A stretch of DNA of 64,000 bases from assembly GCA_028622995.1 (NCBI GenBank), contig JAJQJQ010000011.1, positions 1,674,001 through 1,738,000 on the forward strand. Reading direction: 5' to 3'. The stretch comes from Panagrolaimus kolymaensis. Lineage: Eukaryota; Nematoda; Chromadorea; Rhabditida; Panagrolaimidae. A program made the position numbers and the translations under genes. Shown here piece after piece: positions 13,401-26,600 of the stretch; the stretch's first letter is position 1; each line of letters starts with the position of its first letter. The notes beneath the pieces are model-generated. The model saw only the letters and a program-made list of their open reading frames with translations, ran no database searches and had not been told where the DNA came from.

Positions 13401-16022
13401 CCACCAGAATTCGTCATAAATGTAATGTCCTGGAGAGGCATTTTAGTAGTTAAAAATGCTTGGATTGAAATGCCTTTTGAAATTGTGCTTGATTTTGTTT
13501 CATTTGCCACTAATGTAGTTCTTTCTAATTTTTTAGAAGCTGTTTGATAATCTTCATAATTATTTGAAGATTGAGTAAAAGGCAATAATGTCGATAAATT
13601 TTGATTATCAGAGGAATTTGATGTGGAATTAATGATTAATACTGCAGTTGCGGGCGATGCTGAAAGAGGATTTAATTGTGATATAGGTGTTGTCTCAATG
13701 GATTTTGTACCATCATATCTATTTGAGCCTGCGGTAAATATGGAGGTTATAGTGTCGAAAGATAAACCTTCTGTGTTCATGGATTGTGATGCCGAGATTT
13801 TTGTGATGGGAATATCATTTGCATTTGAACCTGTAGTAATTATAAGTCTTTTTGTGCCGAAATAAGAATTTGATGTTCCAATGGATTGAGAACTTGGTAT
13901 TTTTGTGATTGGAATATCATTTACTGAATTTTCTGTCATTTTTGTAATTTTGTTATCGCTGCCACTCATTGTGATGGTTGTTTTAAATTTTTCTGAGCCA
14001 TCGGTAGTGCTGCGACTATTTCCGATTTCTGTGGTTTTTTCATTTCCAATAACTGTGACGCTTTCTTTTAAAGTTGTAGCAAATTGGCCCATTGTGTTTG
14101 TTTGGAAATTATCTTGATTATTTGAAACTTGTGAAACACCCAACGAAGTTTCTTTGGCACCATTAACAACTGTGCTTTGAGATGAAAATAAAAAATTTCC
14201 ATTATTTTTAACAATTGTTGTAAATTCGCCATTTTCAAAATTGGAAGTTCCCGAAGTTAGTGTAATTCCCGATACTGATGAAGGTTTAGTAAAAGCGCTA
14301 AATTCATAATTTCCTGTGGTAGTTGTAGCTTTCTCATCATCCATAGTTGTGGCTAAAGATGGAAATAAAGTATTTGGTGAATTTTTGAAAACTGTTGTAG
14401 TTGCGCCATTTTTAAAAATAGAAGTTTTTGAAGTTAGCGTAAATTCTCGCTCAGTTACAGCTTTAGTAGACGCGGATTCTCGATTATTTCCCACAACAGT
14501 TGCTGTTTTATCTTCAAATAAAGTGGTCCCCCATTTTGGAGATGGAGACATGGGAAATGAACTTGTTACCTCCGAAATCTCGCTTGTATCATCTACCGAA
14601 CTTGTTTCTGTTGTGGCTTCTTTCGTTGAGTAAGATGAAACTTGTTTGGTTGCGATTTTGGAAACGTCACTGCCTGATGACTCATAATTTATACCTGTAG
14701 CACTTTCAAACTTTGTTGTTGTCATTTCAGGGTTTGTATTAGCTGTTTTTGAATTTGTATTTGTTAAAAGAGATCCAAATTCAGTCATGTATAAACCATT
14801 GCTTGTTGATGCTTCCGTCTCCGAATTTGTGCTTACTTTTGTAGTTTCACCAATGAACGTGGTTGAACTTTCATCCATTTTACTCATTCTTACGCTTTGG
14901 GTATTTCCTTCACTGCTTGGCAGCATTGTTGTATTTGCATAGTACACTGTAAAATCCTCATCATAAAATGGTTCAGTATCGCTAGTCTGTTTTGAAACTA
15001 ATGGTGTTGTTTGAAATAAATTATTAGCTGGAATTTTTTTTATGAATTAATAAAAATTTAGCTTAGATAAACAAACTTTGGACTTTAATTGTTTCAGCAT
15101 CATCTCCTGCTTTAGTTGTTTGTTCAATTGGATTCGTAATCGTTAAAATTCTTCCCAGGCTTTGGGCTATTGATGAACTTTTTGGACTATTATCGTTTCC
15201 AATAGTTGTTCGTTTTTCTTCATCCATTGTTTGATCTAAAATTTTTGATTTCAGAAATTATAAGACATGGCAGTTTTTCTTACCTTTCATCGCCCCAGTG
15301 GTCCCATCATTTTTTTCAGTAAAAATTATGCTGGGAATTATTGTAATAGTTTTTTGAGGAAAAGTTGTATCACTTTTTAAAAAAAAAGATGTTGTTGTTA
15401 AAATGATTGAACTTGATGCTCTCTCTGATACCACGTCGCCTGGGGTTGGTCCAATTATAATTGGAGGAAGCAAAGTTTTCTCATTTTGTCGAGTAGTAAA
15501 CCTTTCTTCGATATCATCAGTTGAATAATCCATTGCTGGAGTTGTTATTTTGCCAGCATAATTCATAGGTGTGCTTGTAAATTTTTCGATTGTAGTTGAA
15601 GCACTATCATCAAATAAAAAAGGATTTTTAAATATCCAGAAAAAATCAGTCGAACAATTTCTTGCCGTTTCTGCTGTCGCTGTAAAAGGTTCTTTTGTGA
15701 TTGATTTCACTTCATTATTTGATTCTATCTCCACTAATGGTATTGTTAATGGATTAGCTATAGCATCCATACCCGTTGTTGTTTTTTTAAGATTTTGGGC
15801 AAGTTCATACGCTTCTTTAACTTTACAACCAATTGTCAAACATTTTGTCTTTATAGCTTCAGCTTCTTCAGCTGCTGTCGTTGTTTTTGAATCACTCGTT
15901 TTTAATTCGGCTACATCTGCAGCTGGGATATTAACTGGTACATCATTTTTTATTTGAGCATAAACTTGGATGATTAAACCAAACACTAATATAAACAGGG
16001 AAGCTTTGATTTTGCTCCGCAT
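10432..16022 (-). CDS. Giant secreted Thr/Ser/Asn-rich mucin with two C-terminal sushi (CCP) domains, copy B
   Basis: Six exons give 1772 aa: 16022-15284, 15235-15077, 15027-11131, 11085-11011, 10923-10699, 10655-10432. The signal peptide (about MRSKIKASLFILVFGLIIQ) is followed by a short region with a Cys pair (KCLTIGC). A motif PPIIIGP matches PPIIIDP of copy A. The 3.9-kb exon encodes a mucin body rich in NST/NNST sequons. Its last two-thirds is built of degenerate units of roughly 35-40 residues, recurring as LNSTATP, LLNNxTT and TNxTT. Two glycine-rich inserts (GGIGGIGGGGADDNYGG and GGIGGGGGNGGATNST) resemble the one in copy A. The last two exons encode sushi domains with all expected Cys and Trp. 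The exon layout is identical to copy A, so tandem duplication with expansion of the mucin body is the simplest history. The product is predicted to be secreted; function unknown. Confidence 0.85.
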
Positions 16023-16312
16023 GAGCAAAGGATAGCTGATAAAAGAATGAGTTCTTTACTTGAATTTCCTTGTTGTTTTTGAAAAAGAATTTCTTAGTTG
16101 CTTAGCAAATCATATTAAATCTAGTTTCCCATGGAATTTTGCCTTTATTTTTCTTATGTTATTGTTTCTTAAAAAAAGAAATAGAAATTTCAAAAGCAAT
16201 ATTTTAATGATTACGGTTTATTGTCGACATAAAATGATTTTTCGAAAGCAATTTATTATTCATAAATAACAAAGAAAAATGAGAATCATTATTATTAAAA
16301 GATCATACGACT

Positions 16313-17019
16313 CTATTCTTTACGGGTGGAATAATATTCCTTAAGTTGAGGAACATTTTTGACACGTTTAAGATATTCTTTGAGTTCAGAATATTTGTCA
16401 AGAAGAGTGGGTTCTTGTTGTAATAAACTAATAAGGAATTCAGTGACAACAAAATCAGCCCATGTTAGACCGCTAGGAGCCATAAAGCCTGATTTGCTTT
16501 CTTTCAAAAAATTGGTAAAAATGGGGAAAACACGTGCAACATTTTCATCCAAATGTTCCTTTTTGAGATCATCCTAGAAAGGTTTTTTTATCACCTGGAA
16601 ATTATTTATACTAACTAACTGCATTTCCTGGTCGATATCCAGCTTTGGTATAAAACCATGGTGCAACCGCGGTATAGAAATCCTTTTGGACATCAGCAAT
16701 TCCATCGACTAATGCTTGTTCATATTCATCTTTGCCAGCAAGGCCATATTTACGTGCTAAAAATCGATGCATGGCATATGATTCAACAATGGTATGCCCA
16801 TCGATTTCCAAATATGGAATTTTTCCAGTTTTAGTTTCTAAAACCATTCTTATTATAAAACCTTTAAAAATAGTTTTAAGGCTTACTTGGTTTAAGTTCG
16901 GGCCATTGAGCTTGAGTAATACGAACATCTTCGAAGTCAACCTTAGCAAAATGAAGAATTAAACGAGATGCTTCTCCTAGACCTCGACCATCGAAATAAA
17001 CAATCTTTGGCTTTCCCAT
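16313..17019 (-). CDS. Glutathione S-transferase, nematode sigma-like class
   Basis: Cytosolic GST conjugating glutathione to electrophiles, or acting on prostaglandin-type substrates in this class. Three exons give 203 aa, the usual family length: 17019-16887, 16837-16620, 16573-16313. The N-terminal thioredoxin-like domain begins with KIVYFDGRGLGEASRLI, placing the catalytic Tyr at residue 8. The glutathione-binding segment KIPYLEIDG and the following ES precede an all-helical C-terminal domain (ARKYGLAGKDEYEQALVD, then LTWADFVVTEFL). The first intron acceptor was chosen as TTTTAG at 16838, because it restores the conserved KPKTKTGKIPYL. It lies 290 bp upstream of mucin copy B on the same strand; whether they share a transcript is not shown by the sequence. 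Nematodes usually have many paralogues, so no specific symbol is given. Confidence 0.92.
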
Positions 17020-18498
17020 TTTAATATTAAAATTAAGCAGAAATAAAAGTAAATCTAGCTGCGCTTTCAAGATGAAGTGAACTATGAGAAAAAATAAAGG
17101 GAAAAGCAATTCTATTTATACTTGACCAAAGAATGACAATTTTATGCTCGCACAAACTACAAAATAAAAATGTGTTTTCCATGTGTTTCTTTTTTTTATA
17201 ATACAAACAACTATGCAAGTGAGATAGGACGGACCACTGCACATACATAATAGTAGAGGTTATTAAAAATTTTGTCATCAAATTTAAGTTTCAAAAAAAT
17301 TTTTGCAACCTCCTCCAAAAAGGCTTTTTCATTTCTCGTCGGTGAGTGTGATGGGTTGACAAAAATAATTATACTAAAAATATGTAGTCTGAAGAAATGC
17401 ATGTTCATTTATTTTTCACAAAGTACAGAAATCAAAAGAACTAAAAATTGATCGCAAAAAATAAGGAAACTTATTTGCAAGAAAAATTTTAAATTGATAG
17501 TTGGTCGATTTATTGTAAGCTTAAACAATTTTAAAATGCAAAAATAAATAAAATCGCAAACATAATAAGATTTTTTAGATCTATTAAACAAGTAAACGTT
17601 GTAGCATTACCAATATTATTAAAAAATTGTAAAAAAAAAGGACAGAAGTTAGAATTTCCGGCTTTATAGATCCTATTAATTAGAAATTTTCCCTTTTTCT
17701 TTTGTAAAAGTAGCTATTGTTTTCACCAATTATTTAATCATAGAGTTTTGTTTTACAACTGATTACTAAATAAATAAAATATTAAAATTTAATAATATTC
17801 ATAGGATATTTTTAATATGAAATAAATATGCCATCCACATATGAAGATTATCCATGGCAGCTTTTCCTTTATTTGCAGCAGCTATTTTTGAGGTTAGTCA
17901 TTTCATGTTAGTCTCCCCTTTCATTTTTTAGCAATGGCAATCCCATTTACTCCAAGAGACTCTTCTTTCTTTTTTTGCAGAAGTGAGCATCCAAGAAGCG
18001 GAATGGAGAAAAAAAGAGTGAGACGACGCACATGTTCGAACGAAACTAATGTTGTTCGCTGACGAACATTTCCAAAAAAGCAAACAGTTTTTTATGAGTG
18101 AAAGAAAAAGAATTGATGAACTTGAGCCGAGTGAGCCGCTTCCAATCGGATCCACGAAACGGCGATTGTGACCATTGAAGGAAAAACTGGACTCTCCAGC
18201 GACACCCAGCTGCAGCATTATTCTTCCATCCATCCTACAATAGACAGAAAAAAAAATATGAATGACCGCTGTTGTTATTTTTGGTTGGTTTTAGGCTGTA
18301 TTGAATAAATTTGAATTGACTCAAACGTGACTCCATCTTTTTTCTCCTCCAAAAGAGAAAGCTCATCGTTTCTTTTACGCTTCAACGAAAAGCGTGTTTA
18401 TTTATTTTTGCATCCAGAAAGAAAAAGAAAAGAAAAAATGGCTGGCAAGAATTTTTCGCAACTTTTGCCTCCAGCATTTAAAAAAATCATATTCAATT
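17020..18498. other. Intergenic region upstream of the GST gene
   Basis: Mostly non-coding and AT-rich. One coding-like patch is visible: a possible first exon at 17828-17892 on the plus strand (start MPSTYEDYPWQLFL) with donor GTTAGT at 17893. It cannot be joined with confidence to anything downstream. The region 17930-18240 is less AT-rich than its surroundings, but has no long frame. Confidence 0.4.
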
Positions 18499-19559
18499 AT
18501 GGCAGTTAACGACGGGTTTATTGAAACGCTCAAATATTATTTATCCAATTTTTGCCATATCATCCTTCAAGAAATTACTCTAATTTTAGCATTTTTTGCA
18601 ATATTATTTATTATTATTTTATTATCTTTTTTAATTTCATTTTTTGAATATTTTCTTGAGGTAAGTTCTCTTTTTTTTTACCACCATCATGGACTAAAAA
18701 ATCGTGAGCCAATTTTTTTAAAATAAAGAAAGTGTTTCAATTGTTTGTGTCTGCTTTGTTGGTTTCAAAAATGCGAATTTTATGTTTATTTTTTTATTTC
18801 TTCTAAAATGGTAAAAGCCAATTATTCCCTCAAAGCTTAGACTTTCGTGTCTTTTTTTTCTTCTTGGATTCGGTTCGATGATTGTTTCTTCCACTCCCTC
18901 CCTCCATCTTCGTCGTCCTCTTCCTTCCCATATGAATGAATGAAAGGTGAAAATTTTGTGGAAATTTAAAAAGGACGGCATTTTATGGAAGATTTTTTGG
19001 CTGTCATTCAATTCAGTCTTTAAAAAAGCTTTTTTCAAGATTAAGCTGAAAAAAGCAAGCTTTTTATTTATTTTATATTTTTTTGACTTGAAAAATTTGT
19101 CTGATTTATTTGGAAGCTTTTGGATCAAGTTAATTGATAGGAAGATAATAAATGTGGTAAAATAAAGTAGGTTTTAAGGAAAGTCGCTACTAATTTTATA
19201 AAATATATACCATTCCGATATTAAGAAGACGAAGCGAAGTAAGAGACATTTTCGTTTTAAATCATATTTCGCATCCAGAATCTTTTTTCTTACAGAATAA
19301 AACTTACTTTAAATTTTTTTTAAATTTTCTCTTTTTATTTTATGTCAACCGAAAGCTCGAAATCATCGGCGATCGGATTTTATTTTAATTAAAAAATTAA
19401 AACCCTTTCGCTTATCAAAAATTTTAATTTTAAAATTAAAATTTTATTAATAATAACAAAATTATACACATACTTTTATTTTGTCAACTAACTTTTATTA
19501 ATACTTATTTTTATGTTATTTTTTAGCAACAGCACCGTCGCTTGTCTTTGTCATTATAA
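18499..19559 (+). CDS. Candidate small single-pass membrane protein (weak)
   Basis: An ATG at 18499 opens a 54-codon exon (18499-18660) ending at a good donor GTAAGT. It encodes a soluble start (MAVNDGFIETLKYY) and a long hydrophobic helix (ILAFFAILFIIILLSFLI). A TTTTAG acceptor at 19526 would join in frame to 11 codons ending in TAA (19527-19559, EQQHRRLSLSL across the junction), giving 64 aa. Against it are the 866-bp intron, long for this genome, the lack of any recognised family, and the ease with which T-rich DNA mimics membrane helices. A further upstream exon at 17828-17892 is conceivable. Confidence 0.25.
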
Positions 19560-20616
19560 GTTGTGGGGTCGCTATAGCTACCTAAATTTCCATTTCTTCC
19601 CTCTCTTTTTTTGGGCTCCATTCAAAAAGCTTCGTATATTTTCTTTGCTCTTTTTTCTCCTTCACCTTAAAATGACTAAGGTTTTGATATTCCGCCCAAA
19701 TTTAGCGACAGTTTCTTGCCTTGACTAATGCTCGCCGTTTTTTTGACCTGTAATTAGGCAATAATCTTTGGCTGCGATATTGCGCGGGCGCATGGAAGCC
19801 ATTTTTAAGAAGGCTAAAAAATAGTGTTTCCGGTATTTTTTTTTAAAATTGTAATTGTTTTAAAAGCTTTTTTTTATTGCGCCTTGCACCGATAGTTTTG
19901 GAATTTTATTAAATTTTTTATATATCCAACAAATAACCCTAAAATAAACATACCTTTGCTTTAAAAAAAAGTAACATAATTTTTTTTATTCACTTTTGTT
20001 TCAATGTAAACCTTCAATTTTCGGTGTCAATCTCCATATCCATCCCCTCAAGGGACTAATCCATGTAAAAACACAAAAGCTCTTTTACTTTTTTCAAAGA
20101 AAAAATAACATGCATTTCTGATACATATTTACTTCTGCTTTTCAAATTTTTTAATATTTTTTTTTGTTTTAAAATCACTAAAAAATTTGTTTATTAAAAA
20201 ACCTTAGAAAAAAATTTATTACTTTTTATTTTTTTTAAATTAAAGTGCTTTATTCTGATTGATATGCAAATGACGTACAAATGACTAAAAAACGACGACG
20301 GTGGTGCTGGTATTTAAACGTTTAATTCGGGTTTCGACGAATGCTTGTTTTCAGTTCCTCTGCAATTCTCATAGACCTTGTAAGCATTAAATTATCTAAT
20401 GTCTTTTAAAACTTTAATGGATTAAGTTTAAAAAATTTCAAAAATACAATTTTTTACCAGAAACTAAAGTTTATTATAAAATTTGCTTTGAAAAAAAAAA
20501 TAACTCAAATCCTAAAAATCTATTTATCACTTTTTTTTTCTTTTTTTTAATCCCTCAAATAAAGTATCAAATTTCAGCGAAAACATCAGCCAGGCGAAAA
20601 AATAAAAGTTAAAAAA
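19560..20616. other. Upstream region of the rootletin gene
   Basis: AT-rich non-coding sequence. It contains a candidate X-box at 19998-20011. A TTTCAG acceptor-like site at about 20573-20578, 38 bp before the rootletin ATG, could serve trans-splicing or end a 5' UTR intron. Confidence 0.5.
19998..20011 (+). promoter_or_regulatory. Candidate RFX/DAF-19 X-box upstream of rootletin
   Basis: The 14-mer GTTTCAATGTAAAC agrees with the nematode X-box consensus RYYNYYATRRNRAC at 12 of 14 positions and is an imperfect inverted repeat. It lies about 606 bp before the rootletin start. Ciliary genes in nematodes are typically driven by DAF-19 through such sites, usually closer to the ATG, so this is suggestive only. 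Confidence 0.3.
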
Positions 20617-23600
20617 ATGCTTTCTGATAGCGAACTTGAAAAAGTAACAACTGAAACAACCAATGGTTTGTCTCTTTCCATTATTATAAAAGTAAAAAAT
20701 GGATGAATGGAAAATTTTAGAGCTTAAAAAAGTGCCCTCGGATTTGCTGAAATATCGTAAGAGAATAGATTCAAATGTTAAAGATCAAAGAAAAAATAGT
20801 GAAATTCTTAAAAATATTCAACACACGGTCCAAAAAATTTCTAAGGATAGGCAAAAAGCTGCTGAAGCGGAGGCTTTAAATTCGGCTCGAGGATTAGGAC
20901 ATGGTCAAAGTTATCCAAGTTTATGGGCTGGAAATGATGGTGGAGATAATAAAGCTAGTTGGACCCATCAAACTATTGCATATCCATCTACTTCGGGCGA
21001 TTATGGATTTAGGTAAGAATATAAGTGGCGTGAGAGTCACATAGTAATTTAATTTATATTTTAGTCAATCCACCCCTGGATTGCTTCAAATACAATCCGA
21101 TTATCGTTTAGCTGGTTCAAATCATTTATTACCTACTGCAAATAATCCACATCAAAAATCAACAAAATTTGATTCTTTGGGTAATTTTAATTCTATTGGA
21201 GAAATCGATGCAGCTACAGAAATTTATCGCCAGAGGCTGAAAGAAGAACAATATAGGTTCGCTCACTTCTTATTCTTCAAAAAAATATATTCAATTCCTT
21301 CAAATTTTAGAAGCGCAGTGCTTGAAGAAATGGTAGATACTTTGAGAAGGCAAGCTGAATCGATATCTCATACAAATGAAGGTCTAACAAACGATCTTCG
21401 CACTCTTCATGAAACTCTCATAAGGGCGGAACAATCGAAGCTTCGATCCGCAGAAGTTTTTAAACAACGCGAACAAGTAAGTAAATAGGTGGTCCATTTT
21501 CCAGATAACCGGAAGTAGCGTGGACATGCTTCACTTGTTGCTTTCTTTATAATTGTGCTGATTGGCTTATTTTTTTAGAGACTTAAACATGAAAAGCAGT
21601 TATTACAGCAACAATTTTACGATGTAAGCATGGAAATTGGGACTTTACGACGAAAAGTAAATATTTTTTGAAGTTTTTTAAGAGGCCATAATGTTGGGTT
21701 ACAGATAAATGGACTCAAGTCAGAAACGGAAGCGGATCTACAAAGTTATAAAAATGACTTTGATCGTTGCGCCAAAACCATGGAAAGCCGGTTAAAGAAT
21801 TTTGAGACTATTGTGAGTTTAATATTTTATTAAAATTTTTGTTAATAATATTAGGTTTTAGAGAGCATCAAGCCTCCAAAGAACTGCAAAAGAGCATGAT
21901 ACTGCATTTGAGGAAATTATTAAAAGATATGATGAAGCGGTGAATAAATCATTGCAAAACGAGAATGAAAGAAATGATGGTGCAAGAAAAATTATGCATC
22001 TTGAAAGTGCACTTCGTAGAGCTCAAGAAGAAAAGGAACAAATTGAAGAGGCTTTGAAAAAAATCCATCAATTGCCAGAAGTTGCAGAAGCCCTTGGAAG
22101 GAGGACGCGATCAGTTAGCCCTGGTTTGCAACTTTCTAATATGTAACGTTGATTAAGTAAATCTTGCTTTTTTAGTTAGTGTTGGTTCACTTGGACATGA
22201 AACAATTCGAAATATTCGTCATGCATTTCATTCAAGAAATGATGAACTTGATTCGTATAAACGAGAATTAAATAATATTCGAGAAAAGCATTCAGAAGCT
22301 GATGAAAAACTGCTAAAAGTTGAATCAGAAAAGAAAGCATACGAGAGAAAGTTCAAAGATGAAAAGGCAGCAAAAGAAGAAATGTAAGAAACATGCTTTT
22401 TGCAAAAGCTTTAATTAACTTCCATTTTAATTTTAGTCAAGATGAAAAAGATTCCCTTGAAAAGCAACTTTTACGGATGCAAAACACACATGAAAAATGT
22501 GAGGGTGAAAAGCAAGGTTTAAATGCAATGATATTAAAATTAAATGAAAAAATATCCGAGTTAAAAAATAATCATCAAACCGAAATAGAAGAGCTCAAAA
22601 CTAAACATCAAAATGAATGGGATGAAAGATTAAAACAATTATCAGCGGATCATGAACAAATTGAAGAAAGCTATAATCAACGTCTTCAACGAGCTCGTCA
22701 AGAAGCTGAAGCATTGAGAGGGGATATCACTCGAAAAAGAGATGCTACACATGAACTTCAAAATGAATTGATTGCAGAAAAAAGGAAATTTGCTGAAAAA
22801 GAAAATGACATTAATGAATTTTCAAAAAAATATGAAAAGTTGGAAAAAGAAATTGCAAAATTGGCTTTGCAGTTGCAAGAAAAAGAAGTTGATATTGTTC
22901 AAATGGAAAAAACCAACGCCGAATTTGTGCACAAAGAAAAACAAAATGTTGAAAAAATGGAAGAACTTCAAGAAGAAAAAGCTTCGTTGATGCAAGAGAA
23001 TACCCAATTAACCAATGAAATCAATGAGCTTCGTGGCGATATTGAAGATCTTACAAGCCAAATTGAAACCTATGAAGAATCAAAAAAAGATTCAGAAAGC
23101 ACTTTGGAAGGATATAAAATGCAAATAAATGAACTTGAAAAAATCAATGTTCAAACTCGAACAGCTATAAACGATTTGGAATTAAAAGTGGAGAGTACCA
23201 GTGATGTCAATCGAACGCTGGAGCGAGAATTAGCGGAAGAGAGAAAAGAGGTAACAAAAAATTTGGAAATCATTGGTCAAATGCATAAAGAAAAAGCTGA
23301 ATTATTTAAGTGAGTTTTACAATCATAAGAAAGCAAGCAAAAAAATCCAATTATAAAATTTCAGTTCCAAGGAAACACTGGAATCGGAAGTTGAACAACT
23401 TCAAAAAGATTTAGAAGATGAGCAAAAGAGAAAAGCTGAGATCGATAAAAAATACGAAGAAGTTGAGAAAAAGGTTTGTGAATTCTTTCTGAAAAATTCA
23501 ATAAACAAATCAATAAATTTTAGCTTTCTGAAGCGGAAGATAATATTGAAAGATTAGAAGAAGCCAAACAAACCCTTAATTTAAGAGGCAAAGAACTCCA

Positions 23601-26600
23601 TGCGCAGGTTGAATCCCTTAAAGGTGGTGATTGTCTTTTCTGTTTTTATCAGCAACAAAAGCTTTTTTAGAATCTTTAGCAAAATCAGAAACCACAATTA
23701 AAGAGCACAAAGAATCCACAACAAATGAAGTTCAAAAGTATCGCGATGAAGCGGTCCAACTTTTAGAATCTATCAAAATTGAACATTCAAATGTCGTTGA
23801 TCAACTTCAATCAGAAAAAACCACCATTCAAACCGAGCTTTCATCCGTTCAAGAAAAGTTTGATAAACTTATGGATAATCATTCAAAAGCAACCGAAGAT
23901 TTTCGATTATTAAACGAACAATTCGATGTTCACAAAGTAGATAGAAACGAAGAAATAACAAAACTCAAAGAAAAAATTCATCAAAGTGAAGAAAATGCTG
24001 CTCAAGATTTGGCTGATGCAAATGAGCAAAGATTAAAAGAAAAATCAGAACTCGAAGAAAGAATAAAACTTTTAGAAAAGGATGTTCAAAATGCAGAGGA
24101 TGATATTCGAGAAAGTTTAATGCGGGAAAATGAATTAAAAGCTAAAATAGAGCAACTTGAATCTCGATTATCTCAAGGAGCAGAAATGGTTTTAAACTTG
24201 AAGAAGCAACTTGAGGAACTAGGGTATTTTTAAAAAATAGAAAAGATTGATGAAAATCCTAAAAATTTTAGGGAGCATTCTGATGAATTAACAGCTCAAG
24301 CTGAGTCAGAGAGGGAACAACTTCGAGGTCAAATCGATAAATTAAATGCGAATTTAGCATGGGCAAAGCAAGAAAGAGAAGAAGCTAATAGAAAAATAAC
24401 GGAATTAGAAAACACTTTGCATTTGGTTGAGAGCAAAGGAAATCGACGTGAGTGCTTCAGTTAATCAAAACCTTTACAATGATAAATATTTTTAGAGCAA
24501 GGAAGGGTGAAAGAACTCGATGAAGAACTTGGCGAAGCATCAGAAAAAATTCGCATCTTTGAAAATCATAACAGTGAATTTATATTTAAGATACGAGATT
24601 TGGAATCACAATTAACCGAAATGAAGGATCAAAAAGAGAAATTTAAAGCGTTGCACAAAGAAAAAGATGCAGAAACTAGGGATTTACAAAATGAACAATC
24701 AAATTTAAAGAAAAAATTAGCGGTGGTTGAAGCGAGATTAGCAGATGCTGATCAACGACATGAGCAGCGGCTAACTGAATTAAGAAAAATTAATTCTGAG
24801 GTAAGGCACTAATTAAAGGGTAAAAAAATCAAGAAATTATTTTGCAGAGGAAAAATCTTGAACTCTCTTTCACTGATAAAACCACTGAATTATCATCTCT
24901 TAATGCTTTAATTAAACAATATGAACAGCATCAACAAGGATACATTAAAGAGATTGCAGAAGAAAAAGATAGATCAACAAAACTTGAACAAGAGTTGATG
25001 AAATTTAAATCTCAAAATAAACACACTAAAGAAGAATTAGAAAATGCAATGGGTCAATTGGAAAAGAAAACAGCAACCAATCAGGCGGTGATTAATGACC
25101 TTTTGGATAATTATCGACAATCAGAAAAAGATAAGCTTACAGCGATGAGGGAAGTTGAAGAAAAAGGGGCAGAAATTGAAATATTACGGTAAAAAAAATT
25201 TATAAATAGAAGCAAAATATCATTTTTTAAATTTCAGGCATCGATTGGAACTTGGAGAAAAAAAGAAAAACGATATTGAAGAAAGATTATCAGCAATTGA
25301 AAGAGAAAGATCTTCATTGCTTGATAAATTAAATTATTATGAAAAAAGTGCAAAGAAAGCTTTAACGTTTGCTCGTAAGTTTTTTTAAAATGAAATTGGA
25401 ATTTAAGGAATTTTCTGATTAAAAGATGTGATATGTAAAACGTACTTTTCAGAAACCCATGTGTCAACTCGAGCCCATTCCCAAGAGCCACTAAATCGTT
25501 ATCGAGATCTTGACCTTGATGAAGACCTTTTCGATGATCCAAGCGTTGGAACTCCAAGAAATACTCTTAAGCCTTCATTCAGTACACATGATATTCCATC
25601 AACTTCCACAAGATTGCTTCCAAAAATCACTTCGAACTTTGATATTAAAAATTCTATGGAAGTAACATTTAAAATTCTTAAAGATCGAATTGCAACACTC
25701 GAGGAAGAAAGAATAAATCTAATTTCAAGGCTTCGGAAAACTAAAGCTGATTCAGAGGAGCTTCAAACAAACTATATTGAACAAAAAGAAAAAGCGGCCG
25801 ATCTTCAAAAAATTATTCATAAACTTCAAGAAGATAAAACCACTCTAGAAACTAGACTCATTTCATCCCGCCAAGTTTTATTAGCACAAGAAGAATCCCT
25901 TCGTGCAAGAGATCAAGATAAAAAATCATTTAAAGTTAAAATGGCTTCAGCGGATATGCATGCTCGAGATAAAGATTCTCGATTGCAATCATTTCAGGTT
26001 GGATTAGGTCGTTAAATTATTTCTAGTACATTGTGAATTTTAGAATGAAATAACTTCATTGAAAATAGAAATCAGTAATTTGGAGGATGATAAGAAGAAA
26101 TATAAAAACATGGAAATTTCATGGGAACATGAGCGGCGAAATTTAGAAAATGCTTTGAAAGATGCAAAATCAGAGTTGGAAACAGTGCGACGCGATAGAA
26201 TAGTTCTTACAAAAGAAAAAGAGGTAAAATTTAAAATCATTTACAAAGTTTTTAGAAAACCCTAAATAAATATAAGGGGAAAATGGTTTTTAAAATAATG
26301 ATTTTAGCATCCAAAAGAAGTTAGACTGATTGAATCAGTTAATAGAATAGTAAGTTCCAAAAAAAGCCGAGCTTTCTATTTTGGCATAATATTTATTGAC
26401 TTTGCTAACTCGGTGATGGAACAAGGCACAATTAACAATGCCATAATAAAGGATAATAATATAGTTTGTAATAGAAAAAAACTAATGAAAGCGTAGAATA
26501 TGAATTCCACAGGTTACGGTATCACAAAACATACACAAACTCCATTGGAATCACTTTTAACTGCCGATAATCCTTACTAATACACTTCCACTAGCTTGAA

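Noticed and set aside
7901..14633. Long plus-strand open frames opposite both mucins, Val/Phe/Glu-rich
   Set aside because: They are complements of Asn/Thr/Ser codons in the mucin bodies, lack splice continuity, and have the composition expected of antisense shadow frames.
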